Below are positions 35,333-43,621 of a stretch of DNA of 64,000 bases, in pieces (position 1 is the first letter of the stretch; each line of letters begins with the position of its first letter). The DNA comes from Anaerolineae bacterium (GTDB lineage Bacteria > Chloroflexota > Anaerolineae > 4572-78 > J111), in assembly GCA_023151115.1 (NCBI GenBank), contig JAKLJP010000004.1, forward strand, positions 124,001 to 188,000, written 5' to 3'. The notes beneath the pieces are model-generated. The model was given only the letters and a program-made list of their open reading frames with translations, was not told the DNA's origin and ran no database searches. The translations under genes and the position numbers were made by a program.

Positions 35333-35467
35333 GGCAGTTCCAAGATTTAAATCATCCAATTATTCTCCCGGCTTGATGCGTGATACGTGATGCATAAGAA
35401 ATCTTGCCTGGAAACCGTCACGCATTACGTATCACGGACTTTGGATAATTATTTTCTTGGAGTTGCC
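35333..35467. repeat. Nested word-hairpin element
   Basis: Outer arms (ggcagttccaaga and tcttggagttgcc, with a CCAATTATT-type segment) enclose an inner pair of TGCGTGATACGTGATGC and GCATTACGTATCACG words. It fills most of the 322-bp gap between the two GT4 genes (counted from the chosen start at 35265). No gene is seen there. Confidence 0.65.
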
Positions 35468-35587
35468 TAAATCCGCTGTGTTCGACGTTTCACGCCTCAA
35501 CTTGAGCATGGGGTAGGTTATTATCTGCTATTGATTGTAGCACAAGTTACCCTATTTCTTCAAACTTTAAGGTCACTGCCGAGTTTT

Positions 35588-36742
35588 TTACCTAAATGCC
35601 GCCTCTCGATACGCCTGTAACGTCTCCTGGGCCGTCTGCGCCCAGCTAAATTTCTCTACCTGGGCAAAGCCGCGCTCGATCATGGCATCCCGCGACTCTT
35701 CCTCGGTGCAAAGGCGAATAATCGGCGCGGCCATGTGCTTGGTGTCGCTGGGGTCAAGCTGAAAGGCGGCGGGGCCGGCCAGTTCCGGGATCGAGGCGGC
35801 GTTGGTGGTCACAACCGGCACACCGCAGGCCATCGCTTCCAGCACCGGCAGGCCAAAGCCCTCGTAGCGGGAAGGGTAGACAAACACCGTTGCGGCGGCG
35901 TAGAGCAGCGGCTTGTCCTCTTCGGCAATCCAGCCAGGGGTAATGATAAATTCTTCCAGGCCCAACTCGCGGGCGATGCGGCGGGGGTCGGGAAAGAAAG
36001 CGGTATCCGTTTCGGGCAGGCGGCCGGCCAGCACCAGCGGGTATTGGTCGCCCAGGGTGGCGCTGACCCAGGTGTAGGCATGCAGCAAGGCGCTGACATT
36101 TTTGCGGACGTCATAGCCGCCCAGGTAGAGGACAAAATTCTCCGGCAGATGGTACTTTTGTTTGATCTTAACAAGCTGCTGCCAGGTTTTGGCGGGTTGA
36201 AAGTGAGGCGCAGGCGCCAGGTAAACGGTACGGACCCGCTCGGCGGGCAAACGGAGCTTCGCCAGGATATCCTGCCTACTGGTCTCAGAATCGGCCAGGA
36301 TGAGTTGGGCCTGCCCGGCCGCTGCCGCCGCCAGCGAGGTATACAGCCGCACCAAAAAGCCACCCCGGTATTCGGGCAGCACCATGGGGATAACATCGTG
36401 AATGGTGACGACCGTAGGCACGGTAGGAGCCAGGGGCGAACCAAAGTAGGGGATGTGGGCCAGGTCCACCTTCAACTTGCGGCAGGCGCGGGGAAAGGTG
36501 ATCTGCTCAAACCACACTTTAGCCAGGTTCGATGAGGGACGGCCAAACGGGGGAGCGAGCACGAGGAACTTTAGCCGGGGGTGCAAGGCGGCCGCCGGGT
36601 CGGGGTCAAAGGGTTTGGGGGCAATGAGGGTGACGTCCAGGCCGGGATCGGCCTCCAGCAGCGCCGGCAGCAAATAACGCAGATATTGGCCGCTGCCCAC
36701 CGAGGGATTGTCCCAAAACCAGGCGTTGATGGCAATCTTCAT
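35588..36742 (-). CDS. GT4 family glycosyltransferase (mannosyltransferase-like)
   Basis: A 384-residue GT-B enzyme. N-terminal part: SVGSGQYLRYLLPALLEA and VTIHDVIPMVLPEY. Donor part: FVLYLGGYDVRKNVSALLHAY, then YPSRYEGFGLPVLEAMACGV, the E(x7)E region that binds the nucleotide sugar, and TTNAASIPELAG. These features are close to mannosyl- or rhamnosyltransferases of polysaccharide synthesis. It overlaps the LolA-like lipoprotein gene by 4 nt (36739-36742). Confidence 0.9.
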   Translation of the reverse strand: MKIAINAWFWDNPSVGSGQYLRYLLPALLEADPGLDVTLIAPKPFDPDPAAALHPRLKFLVLAPPFGRPSSNLAKVWFEQITFPRACRKLKVDLAHIPYFGSPLAPTVPTVVTIHDVIPMVLPEYRGGFLVRLYTSLAAAAAGQAQLILADSETSRQDILAKLRLPAERVRTVYLAPAPHFQPAKTWQQLVKIKQKYHLPENFVLYLGGYDVRKNVSALLHAYTWVSATLGDQYPLVLAGRLPETDTAFFPDPRRIARELGLEEFIITPGWIAEEDKPLLYAAATVFVYPSRYEGFGLPVLEAMACGVPVVTTNAASIPELAGPAAFQLDPSDTKHMAAPIIRLCTEEESRDAMIERGFAQVEKFSWAQTAQETLQAYREAAFR

Positions 36743-37380
36743 CGTAGTTCAAACAAGTCCTGCGGCGGATTGGACAGCAGTTCAAAACTGCGGGCGCGGA
36801 GTGTGGCGTGCTGCCGGCCCCAAACAAAATTGAGGCGAACCGGCAGGCCACTGGCTTCGTCGCGCCAGACAGTCAGGCTGTCGCCTTCGGTAAAGGTCAA
36901 GGTTATTTTTTGGGCCGGCTTTCGTCCCACCTGAGTCGCTTCCTGGGTGGCGCTGGATGGGGTTGTCGCCAGCAGCCGGGCAATAATCTCAAAAGCATCC
37001 GTCGCCGGGGAAAGCCGTGCTTCGACCGGCTGGGGGACTGCCGGCGAGTCAAAGCGTTGATAGCGCCAGGCCGTTGTGCCATCAAAAATCAGGGCTTGGC
37101 CCATTAAATCAGGCGCGACCGCTTCCAAAATTTCCAGGCGGTAGCGCGGCCCGGCCCGCCATGTGGCTACCGTCAGAGGACCTCCCACCGGCGCGGCCGG
37201 CCAGTCAATTTCCCAGACGATGTGTTGGTCAGCCTGCCAGGCAGCCAGCAGCGCGGCCTGCGCTGCCTCGACTTCTATCGGTTGGGGAGCAGTACAGGCG
37301 CTCAGGCTGGCTGTCACTATAATGAGAAAAGAGACGCATTTGGGAACAAAAAAAGAAGACCAACAGCTTGCAAAATTCAT
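36739..37380 (-). CDS. LolA-like lipoprotein
   Basis: A 213-residue lipoprotein. The signal segment VSFLIIVTASLSAC ends in a lipobox (LSAC, Cys about residue 29). The mature part has strands typical of the LolA/LppX half-barrel (IVWEIDWPAAP, QALIFDGTTAWRYQ, KITLTFTEGDSLTVWRDEAS). In the family this fold binds lipids. In a monoderm relative it would sit on the outer face of the membrane. It is the first gene of the minus-strand glycosyltransferase group. The start could be internal (MIIVTAS is not a better choice), so the exact leader is uncertain. Confidence 0.65.
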   Translation of the reverse strand: MNFASCWSSFFVPKCVSFLIIVTASLSACTAPQPIEVEAAQAALLAAWQADQHIVWEIDWPAAPVGGPLTVATWRAGPRYRLEILEAVAPDLMGQALIFDGTTAWRYQRFDSPAVPQPVEARLSPATDAFEIIARLLATTPSSATQEATQVGRKPAQKITLTFTEGDSLTVWRDEASGLPVRLNFVWGRQHATLRARSFELLSNPPQDLFELR

Positions 37381-37424
37381 ATCTTAAATTATATCTACAG
37401 CCTTATTTATAGGCCAATAGTCAC

Positions 37425-37453
37425 TTGTAAGCCAATTTGGGATGTGGTATAAT
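37425..37453 (+). promoter_or_regulatory. Sigma-70-type promoter upstream of the nuclease gene
   Basis: TTGTAA (37425-37430), 17 bases, TATAAT (37448-37453). The MITE-A copy lies between this promoter and the gene at 37648, so the transcript would carry the element in its leader. Confidence 0.7.
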
Positions 37454-37501
37454 CCAGCCAATTCGGTGTCAGCCTTAAGCTGGCATTGAAAAAATGATAA
37501 T

Positions 37502-37605
37502 GGCTCATGTTAAGTACTAGTGCAAAGCAGGCCGGGCTCCCACGCCCGGCCCCCGGCAGCGTGGGAGCCGCCTCTGCTACATTGCACTTGTTCTATACAT
37601 GAGCC
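37502..37605 (-). mobile_element. MITE-A, 104 bp, copy 2 (inverted)
   Basis: Reverse complement of the element at 14581-14684 with a few changes in the centre and the same length. Flanked by a perfect 9-bp duplication AATGATAAT (37493-37501, 37606-37614). Confidence 0.9.
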
Positions 37606-37647
37606 AATGATAATAATATCTGAGAGCCTATGGGCAGGAGGATGGGC

Positions 37648-38172
37648 ATGATTGAGGTCAAGATAGATAGTATTCGGGTCAGCTTGATGTCCCAGCACCG
37701 GGTGGTGGTTTTGAAAGATGTAGATACAGACCGCTACCTGCCCATTTGGATTGGCCCTTTTGAGGCCGATGCCATTACTATCCAATTACAGGGCGTCCAG
37801 GTAGCGCGTCCGCTCACGCACGATTTATTAAAAAGTATTATTGACGAAATGGGCGCGACCATTTCGCACGTGATGGTCAGCGAGTTGAAAAACGACACCT
37901 TTTTTGCCCGCATTGTCATGGATGTCAATGGGCAAAGCATGGAAATTGACGCCCGCCCCAGCGATGCCATCGCCTTGGCTGTGCGAGCCAATGCGCCTCT
38001 GTTTGTGGCCGAAGAAGTGATGTCGGCTGCTTCGATTGTGCCGGAGACAAGCTTGGAAGAGGCCAACCTGGAGGCCGAGAGCGAACCGATGTCGGAAGAA
38101 GAAGAAGAAAAGCTGGCCGTTTTCCGCGACTTTATTGACGAACTCGATTTAGACGACCTGGGTAAGAATTAA
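37648..38172 (+). CDS. Bifunctional nuclease family protein (DUF151/BFN)
   Basis: A 174-residue protein. The BFN domain covers residues 1-130 (RVVVLKDVDTDRYLPIWIGP, ADAITIQLQG, DARPSDAIALAVRANAPLFV). The family is named for plant proteins with reported DNase and RNase activity; bacterial members are common and poorly studied. The C-terminus is very acidic and resembles a UVR/coil tail (EEEEEKLAVFRDFIDELD). ATG 37648 was preferred over 37630 and 37642 because AGGAGG lies 6 nt upstream of it. A MITE sits in its leader. Confidence 0.85.
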   Translation: MIEVKIDSIRVSLMSQHRVVVLKDVDTDRYLPIWIGPFEADAITIQLQGVQVARPLTHDLLKSIIDEMGATISHVMVSELKNDTFFARIVMDVNGQSMEIDARPSDAIALAVRANAPLFVAEEVMSAASIVPETSLEEANLEAESEPMSEEEEEKLAVFRDFIDELDLDDLGKN

Positions 38173-38325
38173 GCGACTCACTTGAATCCAGAGCGCAACC
38201 GGCGGGGTAGGTGAACTCTCTCGCCGAAAAACTGATTACCTCGCCATAACTGTTTTTAGTCATTGTCTGTAAAATTTATTGTTGTTTCTGGCTTGCGGGC
38301 GCGGAAGGTCGTTGCAAACCACTGT

Positions 38326-38354
38326 TTGACGAATCCCCGCGCTCGTGTTATTAT
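38326..38354 (+). promoter_or_regulatory. Sigma-70-type promoter of dnaB
   Basis: TTGACG (38326-38331), 17 bases, TATTAT (38349-38354), 35 bp before the dnaB ATG. Confidence 0.75.
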
Positions 38355-38361
38355 CGTAGAT

Positions 38362-38377
38362 TAGAACTTTTGTTCTA
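38362..38377. promoter_or_regulatory. LexA/DinR-like palindrome at the dnaB start
   Basis: TAGAACTTTTGTTCTA is a perfect inverted repeat with GAAC-N4-GTTC, the core of the Bacillus-type SOS box. It begins 8 bp after the -10 box, overlapping the expected transcription start. Confidence 0.5.
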
Positions 38378-38388
38378 GGAATTAAGGA

Positions 38389-39750
38389 ATGATTGACGTT
38401 TTGCCGGGCACCGTGCCCGACCGATTACAACCGCATAACGTTGAAGCCGAAGAAGCCGTATTGGGTGCGCTGCTGATTGATACCGACGCGATTATCCGCA
38501 TTGCGACCTTTTTGCAGCCGGTTGATTTTTACGTGGAGCGCCACAGTTGGATCTTCGAGGCCATTCGTGACCTGCACGAGCGGCGCGAACCGGCCGATCT
38601 GGTCACCCTGACCGACGAGTTGGAACGCCGCGGGCAACTGGTGGAAATTGGCGGGGCAGCCTATCTGACCAGCCTGATGAACGCCACGCCGACCTCGATC
38701 CACGTCGAGTTTTACGCCCGGATTGTCGAGCGCACGGCGGTTTTACGCCGGCTGATTGACGCCGCCGGACAAATTGCCCGGCTGGCCTACGAGGGCAGCG
38801 AAGACGCCGATGAAGTTGTAGACCGGGCCGAGGAGATTATTTTTGGCGTCGCCGCCCGGCGGGTGGACCGGGATTTGCGCCCCATCCGCCAGATTCTTGA
38901 CCAGTATCACGACCGGGTGGAATATTTGTGGAACCATCGCGGCGAAATTATCGGCATCCCTACCGGCCTGGCCGATTTGGATAAGCTGCTGGGCGGTTTG
39001 CAGCGCTCCGATGTGATTATTCTGGCCGGGCGGCCCGGCATGGGCAAAACGTCGCTGGCCCTGAGCATGGCCCTCCACGCTGCCCGACGCTGGCAAAAAC
39101 GTATTGCCCTGTTCAGTTTGGAAATGAGCGACGAGCAGTTAGTCCAGCGCCTTATTTCCGCCGAAACCGGCATTGACAGCCAGCGCCTTCGTCTGGGCGA
39201 CATCAAAGACAACGAGTGGCCCACCTTTATGCAGGCCACCACCCTGCTGTCGAACACCTTTATTTTTATTGACGACACCCCGGCCATCTCGGCCCTGGAG
39301 CTGCGCACCAAAGCCCGCCGCCTCCATGCCGAACACGGCCTGGATATGATTATTATTGATTATTTGCAGCTCATGCGCGGCGATTCGCGCAGCGAGAACC
39401 GGCAGCAGGAAATCAGCTACATTTCCCGCTCGATCAAGGCCCTGGCCCGCGAGCTGAATGTGCCCATCCTGGCTCTTAGCCAGTTGTCACGCCAGGTCGA
39501 ATCGCGGCACGATAAGCGCCCGATGTTGTCGGATTTGAGAGAATCTGGCTCGATCGAGCAAGACGCCGACGTGGTCATGTTTGTCTACCGCGACGATGTG
39601 TATAACCCCGACACCGAATTTCCCAACATTGCCGAGATCATCGTCAGCAAACACCGTTCCGGCCCCACCGGCATCTTCTCGGTTTACTTCAAAAAACACC
39701 TGGCTCAATTTGTGGATTTGGAAGTTAGAAGACAGGCGATGGAGTATTAA
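38389..39750 (+). CDS. dnaB: Replicative DNA helicase
   Basis: A 453-residue DnaB. The N-terminal domain ([20 protein letters not shown]) binds primase. The RecA-like domain has Walker [14 protein letters not shown], Walker [13 protein letters not shown], and the [20 protein letters not shown] arginine-finger region. It unwinds DNA at the fork. Its stop is followed at once by a word-repeat element and the DnaD-like gene, then by a DnaC-like loader, an order that forms a replication-restart cassette. A promoter and an SOS-box-like site precede it. Confidence 0.97.
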   Translation: MIDVLPGTVPDRLQPHNVEAEEAVLGALLIDTDAIIRIATFLQPVDFYVERHSWIFEAIRDLHERREPADLVTLTDELERRGQLVEIGGAAYLTSLMNATPTSIHVEFYARIVERTAVLRRLIDAAGQIARLAYEGSEDADEVVDRAEEIIFGVAARRVDRDLRPIRQILDQYHDRVEYLWNHRGEIIGIPTGLADLDKLLGGLQRSDVIILAGRPGMGKTSLALSMALHAARRWQKRIALFSLEMSDEQLVQRLISAETGIDSQRLRLGDIKDNEWPTFMQATTLLSNTFIFIDDTPAISALELRTKARRLHAEHGLDMIIIDYLQLMRGDSRSENRQQEISYISRSIKALARELNVPILALSQLSRQVESRHDKRPMLSDLRESGSIEQDADVVMFVYRDDVYNPDTEFPNIAEIIVSKHRSGPTGIFSVYFKKHLAQFVDLEVRRQAMEY

Positions 39751-39836
39751 TTGTGAATGGTGAATAGCCAATTGTGAATGGTTAACGATTCGGACCTCAT
39801 TCACAATTCACAATTCACAATTCACAATTCACAATT
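39751..39836. repeat. Word-hairpin element (TTGTGAATGG words)
   Basis: The left arm carries TTGTGAATGGTGAA words and the right arm repeats ATTCACA four times in tandem. The element spans the exact gap from the dnaB stop to the DnaD-like ATG. Confidence 0.85.
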
Positions 39837-40535
39837 ATGGAAAAATTTAACGGTTTTCCCGCAGGCGAATTACGGTTTACCTCTGTGCCGGACTTGTTTT
39901 TTGCCCGGCTATTACCCCAAATTGACAGTCTGGCCGAGTTGAAGGTCACGCTGCATTTTTTGTGGGTGCATTACCGCCAGGCCCGGCAGGTGATTGCCAA
40001 GAATGAATTACTGGCCGACGAAACGCTGGTCCACAGTCTGGCTTTGATTGACGAGGACGTGGAAAATGCGCTGACCCAGGGGCTGAACCGGGCGGTCGAG
40101 CGGGGCGCCTTGTTATACGCCCAGGTTGAGGACGATGCAGGCCGGCACGACCTCTACTTTCTCAACAGCGAGCGGGGCCGGCAGGCGCACGCTAAAGTTG
40201 AAGCCGGCGAAATGGGCGTGGTTGCCGTTAGCGGGGCGGAAATTGTGCCGCCGGCCAAACGGCCCAACATTTTTGATTTGTACGAGGCCAATATCGGTCT
40301 GCTTTCGCCGATCATTGTGGACGAATTGAAAGACGCCGAGGCTACTTATCCGCAGGTTTGGATTGAGGATGCCTTCAAAATTGCCGTGGAAAATAACGTC
40401 CGCAAATGGAGCTACATTCGGGCGGTTTTGGAGCGCATGGCCACAGCCGGGCGCGATGACGGCAAAGGTAAAAAAGATGAAGGCGTCAAGCCCTGGTATA
40501 CCGATGAAGAGTTTAAACAGTTGATCCAACATTAA
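39837..40535 (+). CDS. DnaD-domain protein
   Basis: A 232-residue protein. The N-terminal 110 residues form a winged-helix part (RFTSVPDLFFARLLPQIDSL). Residues 140-210 are a DnaD-like region (FDLYEANIGLLSPIIVDELKDA, WIEDAFKIAVENNVRKWSYI), and the end has KPWYTDEEFKQL. In Firmicutes DnaD helps remodel DNA and recruit the helicase loader. It lies between DnaB and a DnaC-like loader, which supports the same task here. There is no clear Shine-Dalgarno in the repeat that precedes the ATG. Confidence 0.85.
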   Translation: MEKFNGFPAGELRFTSVPDLFFARLLPQIDSLAELKVTLHFLWVHYRQARQVIAKNELLADETLVHSLALIDEDVENALTQGLNRAVERGALLYAQVEDDAGRHDLYFLNSERGRQAHAKVEAGEMGVVAVSGAEIVPPAKRPNIFDLYEANIGLLSPIIVDELKDAEATYPQVWIEDAFKIAVENNVRKWSYIRAVLERMATAGRDDGKGKKDEGVKPWYTDEEFKQLIQH

Positions 40536-40536
40536 A

Positions 40537-40600
40537 ATGGCGAATGGCGAATGAAGCTTCTTATTCGCTCATTCGCCATTCGCTTATTCGCCTATTCACT
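40537..40600. repeat. Word-hairpin element (GCGAATG words)
   Basis: ATGGCGAATGGCGAATGAAGC pairs with a right arm of ATTCGCC / ATTCGCTT words. It fills the gap between the DnaD-like and loader genes. Confidence 0.8.
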
Positions 40601-40602
40601 CC

Positions 40603-42015
40603 ATGGACAAATTAGACGAAATTCTCAACCGCAATACGAACTACTGGCCTGATGAACGTCCCGCTGGCGGTAATCCTGAGATTTTGCTGCCCAGCGACGA
40701 GGAGTGGCTGTGTCCTATTTGCGGCGGCACCGGCTATTTGCGCCAAGATGTGCCGGTCGGCCACCCCAACTTTGGCAAGTTGGTCCCCTGCCAATGCCGC
40801 TTGCAAGAGCAGGAAAACAAGCGGCTGAACCAGCTCCGCCTCATCAGCAACATGGATAAGATGGCCCGCTACACCTTTGATAAATTTGTCCCCGAAGGCT
40901 ACGGGCTGACTGACGAGCGGCGGCGTAACCTGCGCATGGCCTATGATATGGCCTACAATTTTGCCAACCAGCCCGAAGGCTGGCTGATTTTGTTGGGCGG
41001 CTACGGCTGCGGTAAATCGCACCTGGCGGCGGCCATTGGCAATCATGTCATCAGCCAGGGCAAGCCGGCGCTGTTTGTAGTCGTGCCCGATTTGCTCGAT
41101 CACCTGCGGGCCGCTTATGGACCTAACAGCACTACCTCTTACGACCAGCGATTTGAGGAGATTCGGACCGCCTCGCTACTAATTCTGGACGACCTCGGCG
41201 CGCACAGTTCGACCCCCTGGGCGCAGGAAAAGCTGTTCCAATTGTTCAACTATCGCTACAATGCCCAACTGCCCACCGTCGTCACCTCCAACCACGAGTT
41301 GGAAGAGATTGACATTCGTATCCGCTCGCGCATGGTGGACCCCGACTTGTCGCAAATCATCAAAATCCTGGCCCCCGACTTTCGCCAGATTGGGGTGGCC
41401 CAAGGCAGCTCGGAATTGTCCAGCCTGTCGCTGCACGCCGACCAGACCTTTGAGAGTTTTAGTTTGCGCGAAGGTGAATTGGACCCGGCCAAAGCCGAAA
41501 ATCTCAAGCGGGCCTTTGAACGCGCCCGCAACTACGCTGCCCATCCCCAGGATTGGATTGTTTTTACCGGCACGTATGGCTGCGGCAAAACCCACCTGTC
41601 GGCCTCCATCGCCAACGAAGTAGCCAAGCGGGGCGAGCCAGCCTTGTTTGTGGTGGTGCCCGACCTGCTCGACCATCTCCGCGCCGCCTTCAACCCCAAC
41701 AGTCTGACTCCCTACGATAAGCGCTTCGACGAAGTGCGGCGAGCCTCGCTGCTGGTGCTGGACGACCTGGGCACCGAAAGCGCCACACCCTGGGCCGAGG
41801 AAAAGTTGTACCAGCTTTTCAACCACCGCTACAACGGCCGCCTGCCGACCATTATCACCATGGCCAAAGACATTGACCTCAAACCGCGTCTCAAATCGCT
41901 CTTTTTGGACGTAGGCCGCTGCACCACTTTTGAAATTATGGCCCCTAGCTATCGCGGCCTGCCCGCTCGTGGCGTGGCCAATAAGGCCAGAGTTCCGGTC
42001 AGAAGGGTGCGCTAA
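40603..42015 (+). CDS. DnaC/IstB-type helicase loader with two AAA+ domains
   Basis: A 470-residue protein, about twice the normal loader length. A Cys motif (CPICGGTGYLRQD with a later PCQC) opens it. The first AAA+ domain has Walker A GGYGCGKSHLAAAI and Walker B LLILDDLGAHSS. The second has GTYGCGKTHLSASI and LLVLDDLGTESA. Both contain the segment PALFVVVPDLLDHLRAA, so the gene arose by tandem duplication. The first half has the RIRSRMVD arginine segment; the second has a diverged DLKPRLKSLFLD. It likely loads DnaB with the DnaD-like partner. Two intact P-loops suggest a pre-assembled dimeric loader. Confidence 0.85.
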   Translation: MDKLDEILNRNTNYWPDERPAGGNPEILLPSDEEWLCPICGGTGYLRQDVPVGHPNFGKLVPCQCRLQEQENKRLNQLRLISNMDKMARYTFDKFVPEGYGLTDERRRNLRMAYDMAYNFANQPEGWLILLGGYGCGKSHLAAAIGNHVISQGKPALFVVVPDLLDHLRAAYGPNSTTSYDQRFEEIRTASLLILDDLGAHSSTPWAQEKLFQLFNYRYNAQLPTVVTSNHELEEIDIRIRSRMVDPDLSQIIKILAPDFRQIGVAQGSSELSSLSLHADQTFESFSLREGELDPAKAENLKRAFERARNYAAHPQDWIVFTGTYGCGKTHLSASIANEVAKRGEPALFVVVPDLLDHLRAAFNPNSLTPYDKRFDEVRRASLLVLDDLGTESATPWAEEKLYQLFNHRYNGRLPTIITMAKDIDLKPRLKSLFLDVGRCTTFEIMAPSYRGLPARGVANKARVPVRRVR

Positions 42016-42021
42016 ACAATT

Positions 42022-42127
42022 ATGTCATTTCGAGGCTGAAAGCCGAGAAATCTTCGCGATGGTTATATGCACACATGGGTTTCTAAGATTTCTCGCTCCC
42101 TGCGTAGCGTGTCGCTCGAAATAACAT
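42022..42127. repeat. TGTCATTTCGA-type hairpin repeat, copy 2
   Basis: ATGTCATTTCGAG and CTCGAAATAACAT arms, with GAGAAATCTT/AAGATTTCTC inside, start 6 bp after the loader stop. Confidence 0.75.
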
Positions 42128-42198
42128 GATCCTGTTGGCGAACCTTATATGAGTTTACGGCTCAATCTACCCTGGCTTAATCCCGTAACCCGCCCGGA

Positions 42199-42300
42199 GT
42201 TTCAACTCCGGGCTACACGACAACGCCCCCTTTAGGGGGCTTGGAATTAGCCGGATTGATCCGGCGTTGTTTTTTGCCCGGAAATGAATTTCCGGGCGGG
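42199..42300. repeat. Cluster of short palindromes with TTCA/TGAA cores
   Basis: CCCGGAGTTTCAACTCCGGG, GCCCCCTTTAGGGGGC, GCCGGATTGATCCGGC and GCCCGGAAATGAATTTCCGG follow one another. This occupies most of the 405-bp gap between loader and JAMM genes; no gene is seen. Confidence 0.7.
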
Positions 42301-42369
42301 CGATGGAGGGCCGGGTCACAGTCGAGGGTAAAGTTAGCAATTATTTACATAACATTCGCCAACAGCGTC

Positions 42370-42423
42370 ACGACATGATTGAGTAGGTACGATAAATGTT
42401 CTCCCTACGGTCGAAATGACATG
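42370..42423. repeat. TGTCATTTCGA-type hairpin repeat, partial copy
   Basis: CGACATGATTGAG at the left and CTACGGTCGAAATGACATG at the right. The final ATG of the repeat is the start codon of the JAMM gene. Confidence 0.6.
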
Positions 42424-42849
42424 AAAATCACCGACGCCCAGCTCAAACAAATCTACGCCCACGCCAAAGAAACTTACCCTTATGAATGTTGCGGTTTTTT
42501 GTTGGGCAGCTTTGACAATGGCGGACTGGTGCGTGAGGTCCGCCGGGCTGCGAACCAGAACACCGAGCGCACCGACCGTTTTATCATCAGCGCCGAAGAG
42601 TTCGGCCAGGTCCAGCTTGCGGTTGATGAGGTTGGGCTGGACATCATCGGCATCTATCACTCCCACCCCGATTGGCCCGCCATCCCCTCCCAAACCGATA
42701 TGGACAGCGCCTTTGAAGATGTCTACTACCTGATTGCCTCCGTTCACGAAGGCAGGCCGTTCAATACTCAAATCTGGCGGCTGTTCGATGACAATCCCCG
42801 CCGTTTCGAGTGGGTGGCGCTGGAAATTGTGGACGAGAAGGTACTTTAG
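42421..42849 (+). CDS. JAMM/MPN+ metallopeptidase (Mec-type)
   Basis: A 142-residue JAMM peptidase. CCGFLLGSFD is the family start region, and the zinc motif is IGIYHSHPDWPAIPSQTDMD (HxHPxxPxxPSxxD). Bacterial relatives (Mec+) trim the C-terminus of a ubiquitin-like sulfur carrier. The E1-like gene at 43622 and the rhodanese at 45660 fit a sulfur-transfer pathway, but no ThiS/MoaD-like carrier or cysteine synthase was seen. The start codon is the last ATG of a repeat and has no obvious ribosome site. A HigBA pair now separates it from the E1 gene. Confidence 0.85.
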   Translation: MKITDAQLKQIYAHAKETYPYECCGFLLGSFDNGGLVREVRRAANQNTERTDRFIISAEEFGQVQLAVDEVGLDIIGIYHSHPDWPAIPSQTDMDSAFEDVYYLIASVHEGRPFNTQIWRLFDDNPRRFEWVALEIVDEKVL

Positions 42850-42890
42850 CTATAAGTTGAGAAGTAGGGCCACACAGATCTTGATACCTC

Positions 42891-42919
42891 TTGAAAAATA
42901 AATCTATTTACGATAAGAT
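42891..42919 (+). promoter_or_regulatory. Promoter of the HigBA pair
   Basis: TTGAAA (42891-42896), 17 bases, TAAGAT (42914-42919), 6 bp before the HigB ATG, so the leader is very short or absent. Confidence 0.6.
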
Positions 42920-42925
42920 AATATT

Positions 42926-43213
42926 ATGCACATCATTTCCCGGAAAGTTTTAAGGGAATTTGCGCTGCGGCATCCTGATAGCAAAACCGCTCTGGACACC
43001 TGGTTTCGTATCCTCAACACCAATCATTTTGAGAGTTTCAACGCCTTGCGTCAAATTTTCGCCAGCGCCGATAAAGTTGGGAATTTGATTGTGTTCAACA
43101 TTGGCGGTAATAAGTATCGCCTCATTGCCTCCGTTCACTTTAATCGGCAAAAAGTATATATCCGGCATATTCTGACTCACAACGAATACGACCGGGGGAG
43201 TTGGAAATCATGA
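42926..43213 (+). CDS. HigB-type mRNA interferase toxin
   Basis: A 95-residue RelE-superfamily toxin of the HigB (HigB-2/PF09907) type. It has HIISRKVLREFALRHPDSK at the N-terminus, then TWFRILNT, NIGGNKYRLIASVHFNRQKV and YIRHILTHNEYDRGSWKS, a complete core for ribosome-dependent mRNA cleavage. It precedes its antitoxin, as in hig operons, and overlaps it by 4 nt (ATGA). It is intact. Confidence 0.9.
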   Translation: MHIISRKVLREFALRHPDSKTALDTWFRILNTNHFESFNALRQIFASADKVGNLIVFNIGGNKYRLIASVHFNRQKVYIRHILTHNEYDRGSWKS

Positions 43214-43620
43214 GTCATCTTGCTACCCATAAATTAGCTCAAGCTTGGGATACTCTGCAAGCGTTGGCGCCTATTTCGGCTATTCACAACGAACAGCAGT
43301 ATTCTCAGGCTTTAGAAACTTTAGATGAGTTATTGGATATTGTGGGTGATGATGAAACCCACCCGCTTTATGAACTATTGGATACTTTAAGTGTGTTGAT
43401 CCAGACCTATGAGGAAAATCATTACCCCGTTGACGAGGTAACTGGCCCTGATGTGTTAAGATTTCTCCTGGATGAACACCAATTGACCCCTTCCCATTTA
43501 CCCGAATTGGGTGATCCAAAAACCGTATCAGAATTGCTAGCCGGCAAACGGGAACTGAATGTGTCCCAAATCCGTGCTCTATCCAAACGATTTAAACTCT
43601 CACCCGCTACTTTTTTTTAA
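43210..43620 (+). CDS. HigA-type antitoxin
   Basis: A 136-residue protein with an acidic N-terminal half (LDELLDIVGDDETHPLYELL) and a C-terminal helix-turn-helix (LTPSHLPELGDPKTVSELLAG, LNVSQIRALSKRFKLSPATFF). HigA antitoxins bind HigB and repress the operon. ATG 43210 was taken because it overlaps the toxin stop. The E1-like gene begins 1 nt after its stop, so that gene is now read as the third gene of the hig transcript. Confidence 0.9.
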   Translation: MSHLATHKLAQAWDTLQALAPISAIHNEQQYSQALETLDELLDIVGDDETHPLYELLDTLSVLIQTYEENHYPVDEVTGPDVLRFLLDEHQLTPSHLPELGDPKTVSELLAGKRELNVSQIRALSKRFKLSPATFF

Positions 43621-43621
43621 G

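Noticed and set aside
39751..39836. CRISPR-like short repeats
   Set aside because: The units are under 12 bp, have no regular spacers, and no cas genes are in the window.
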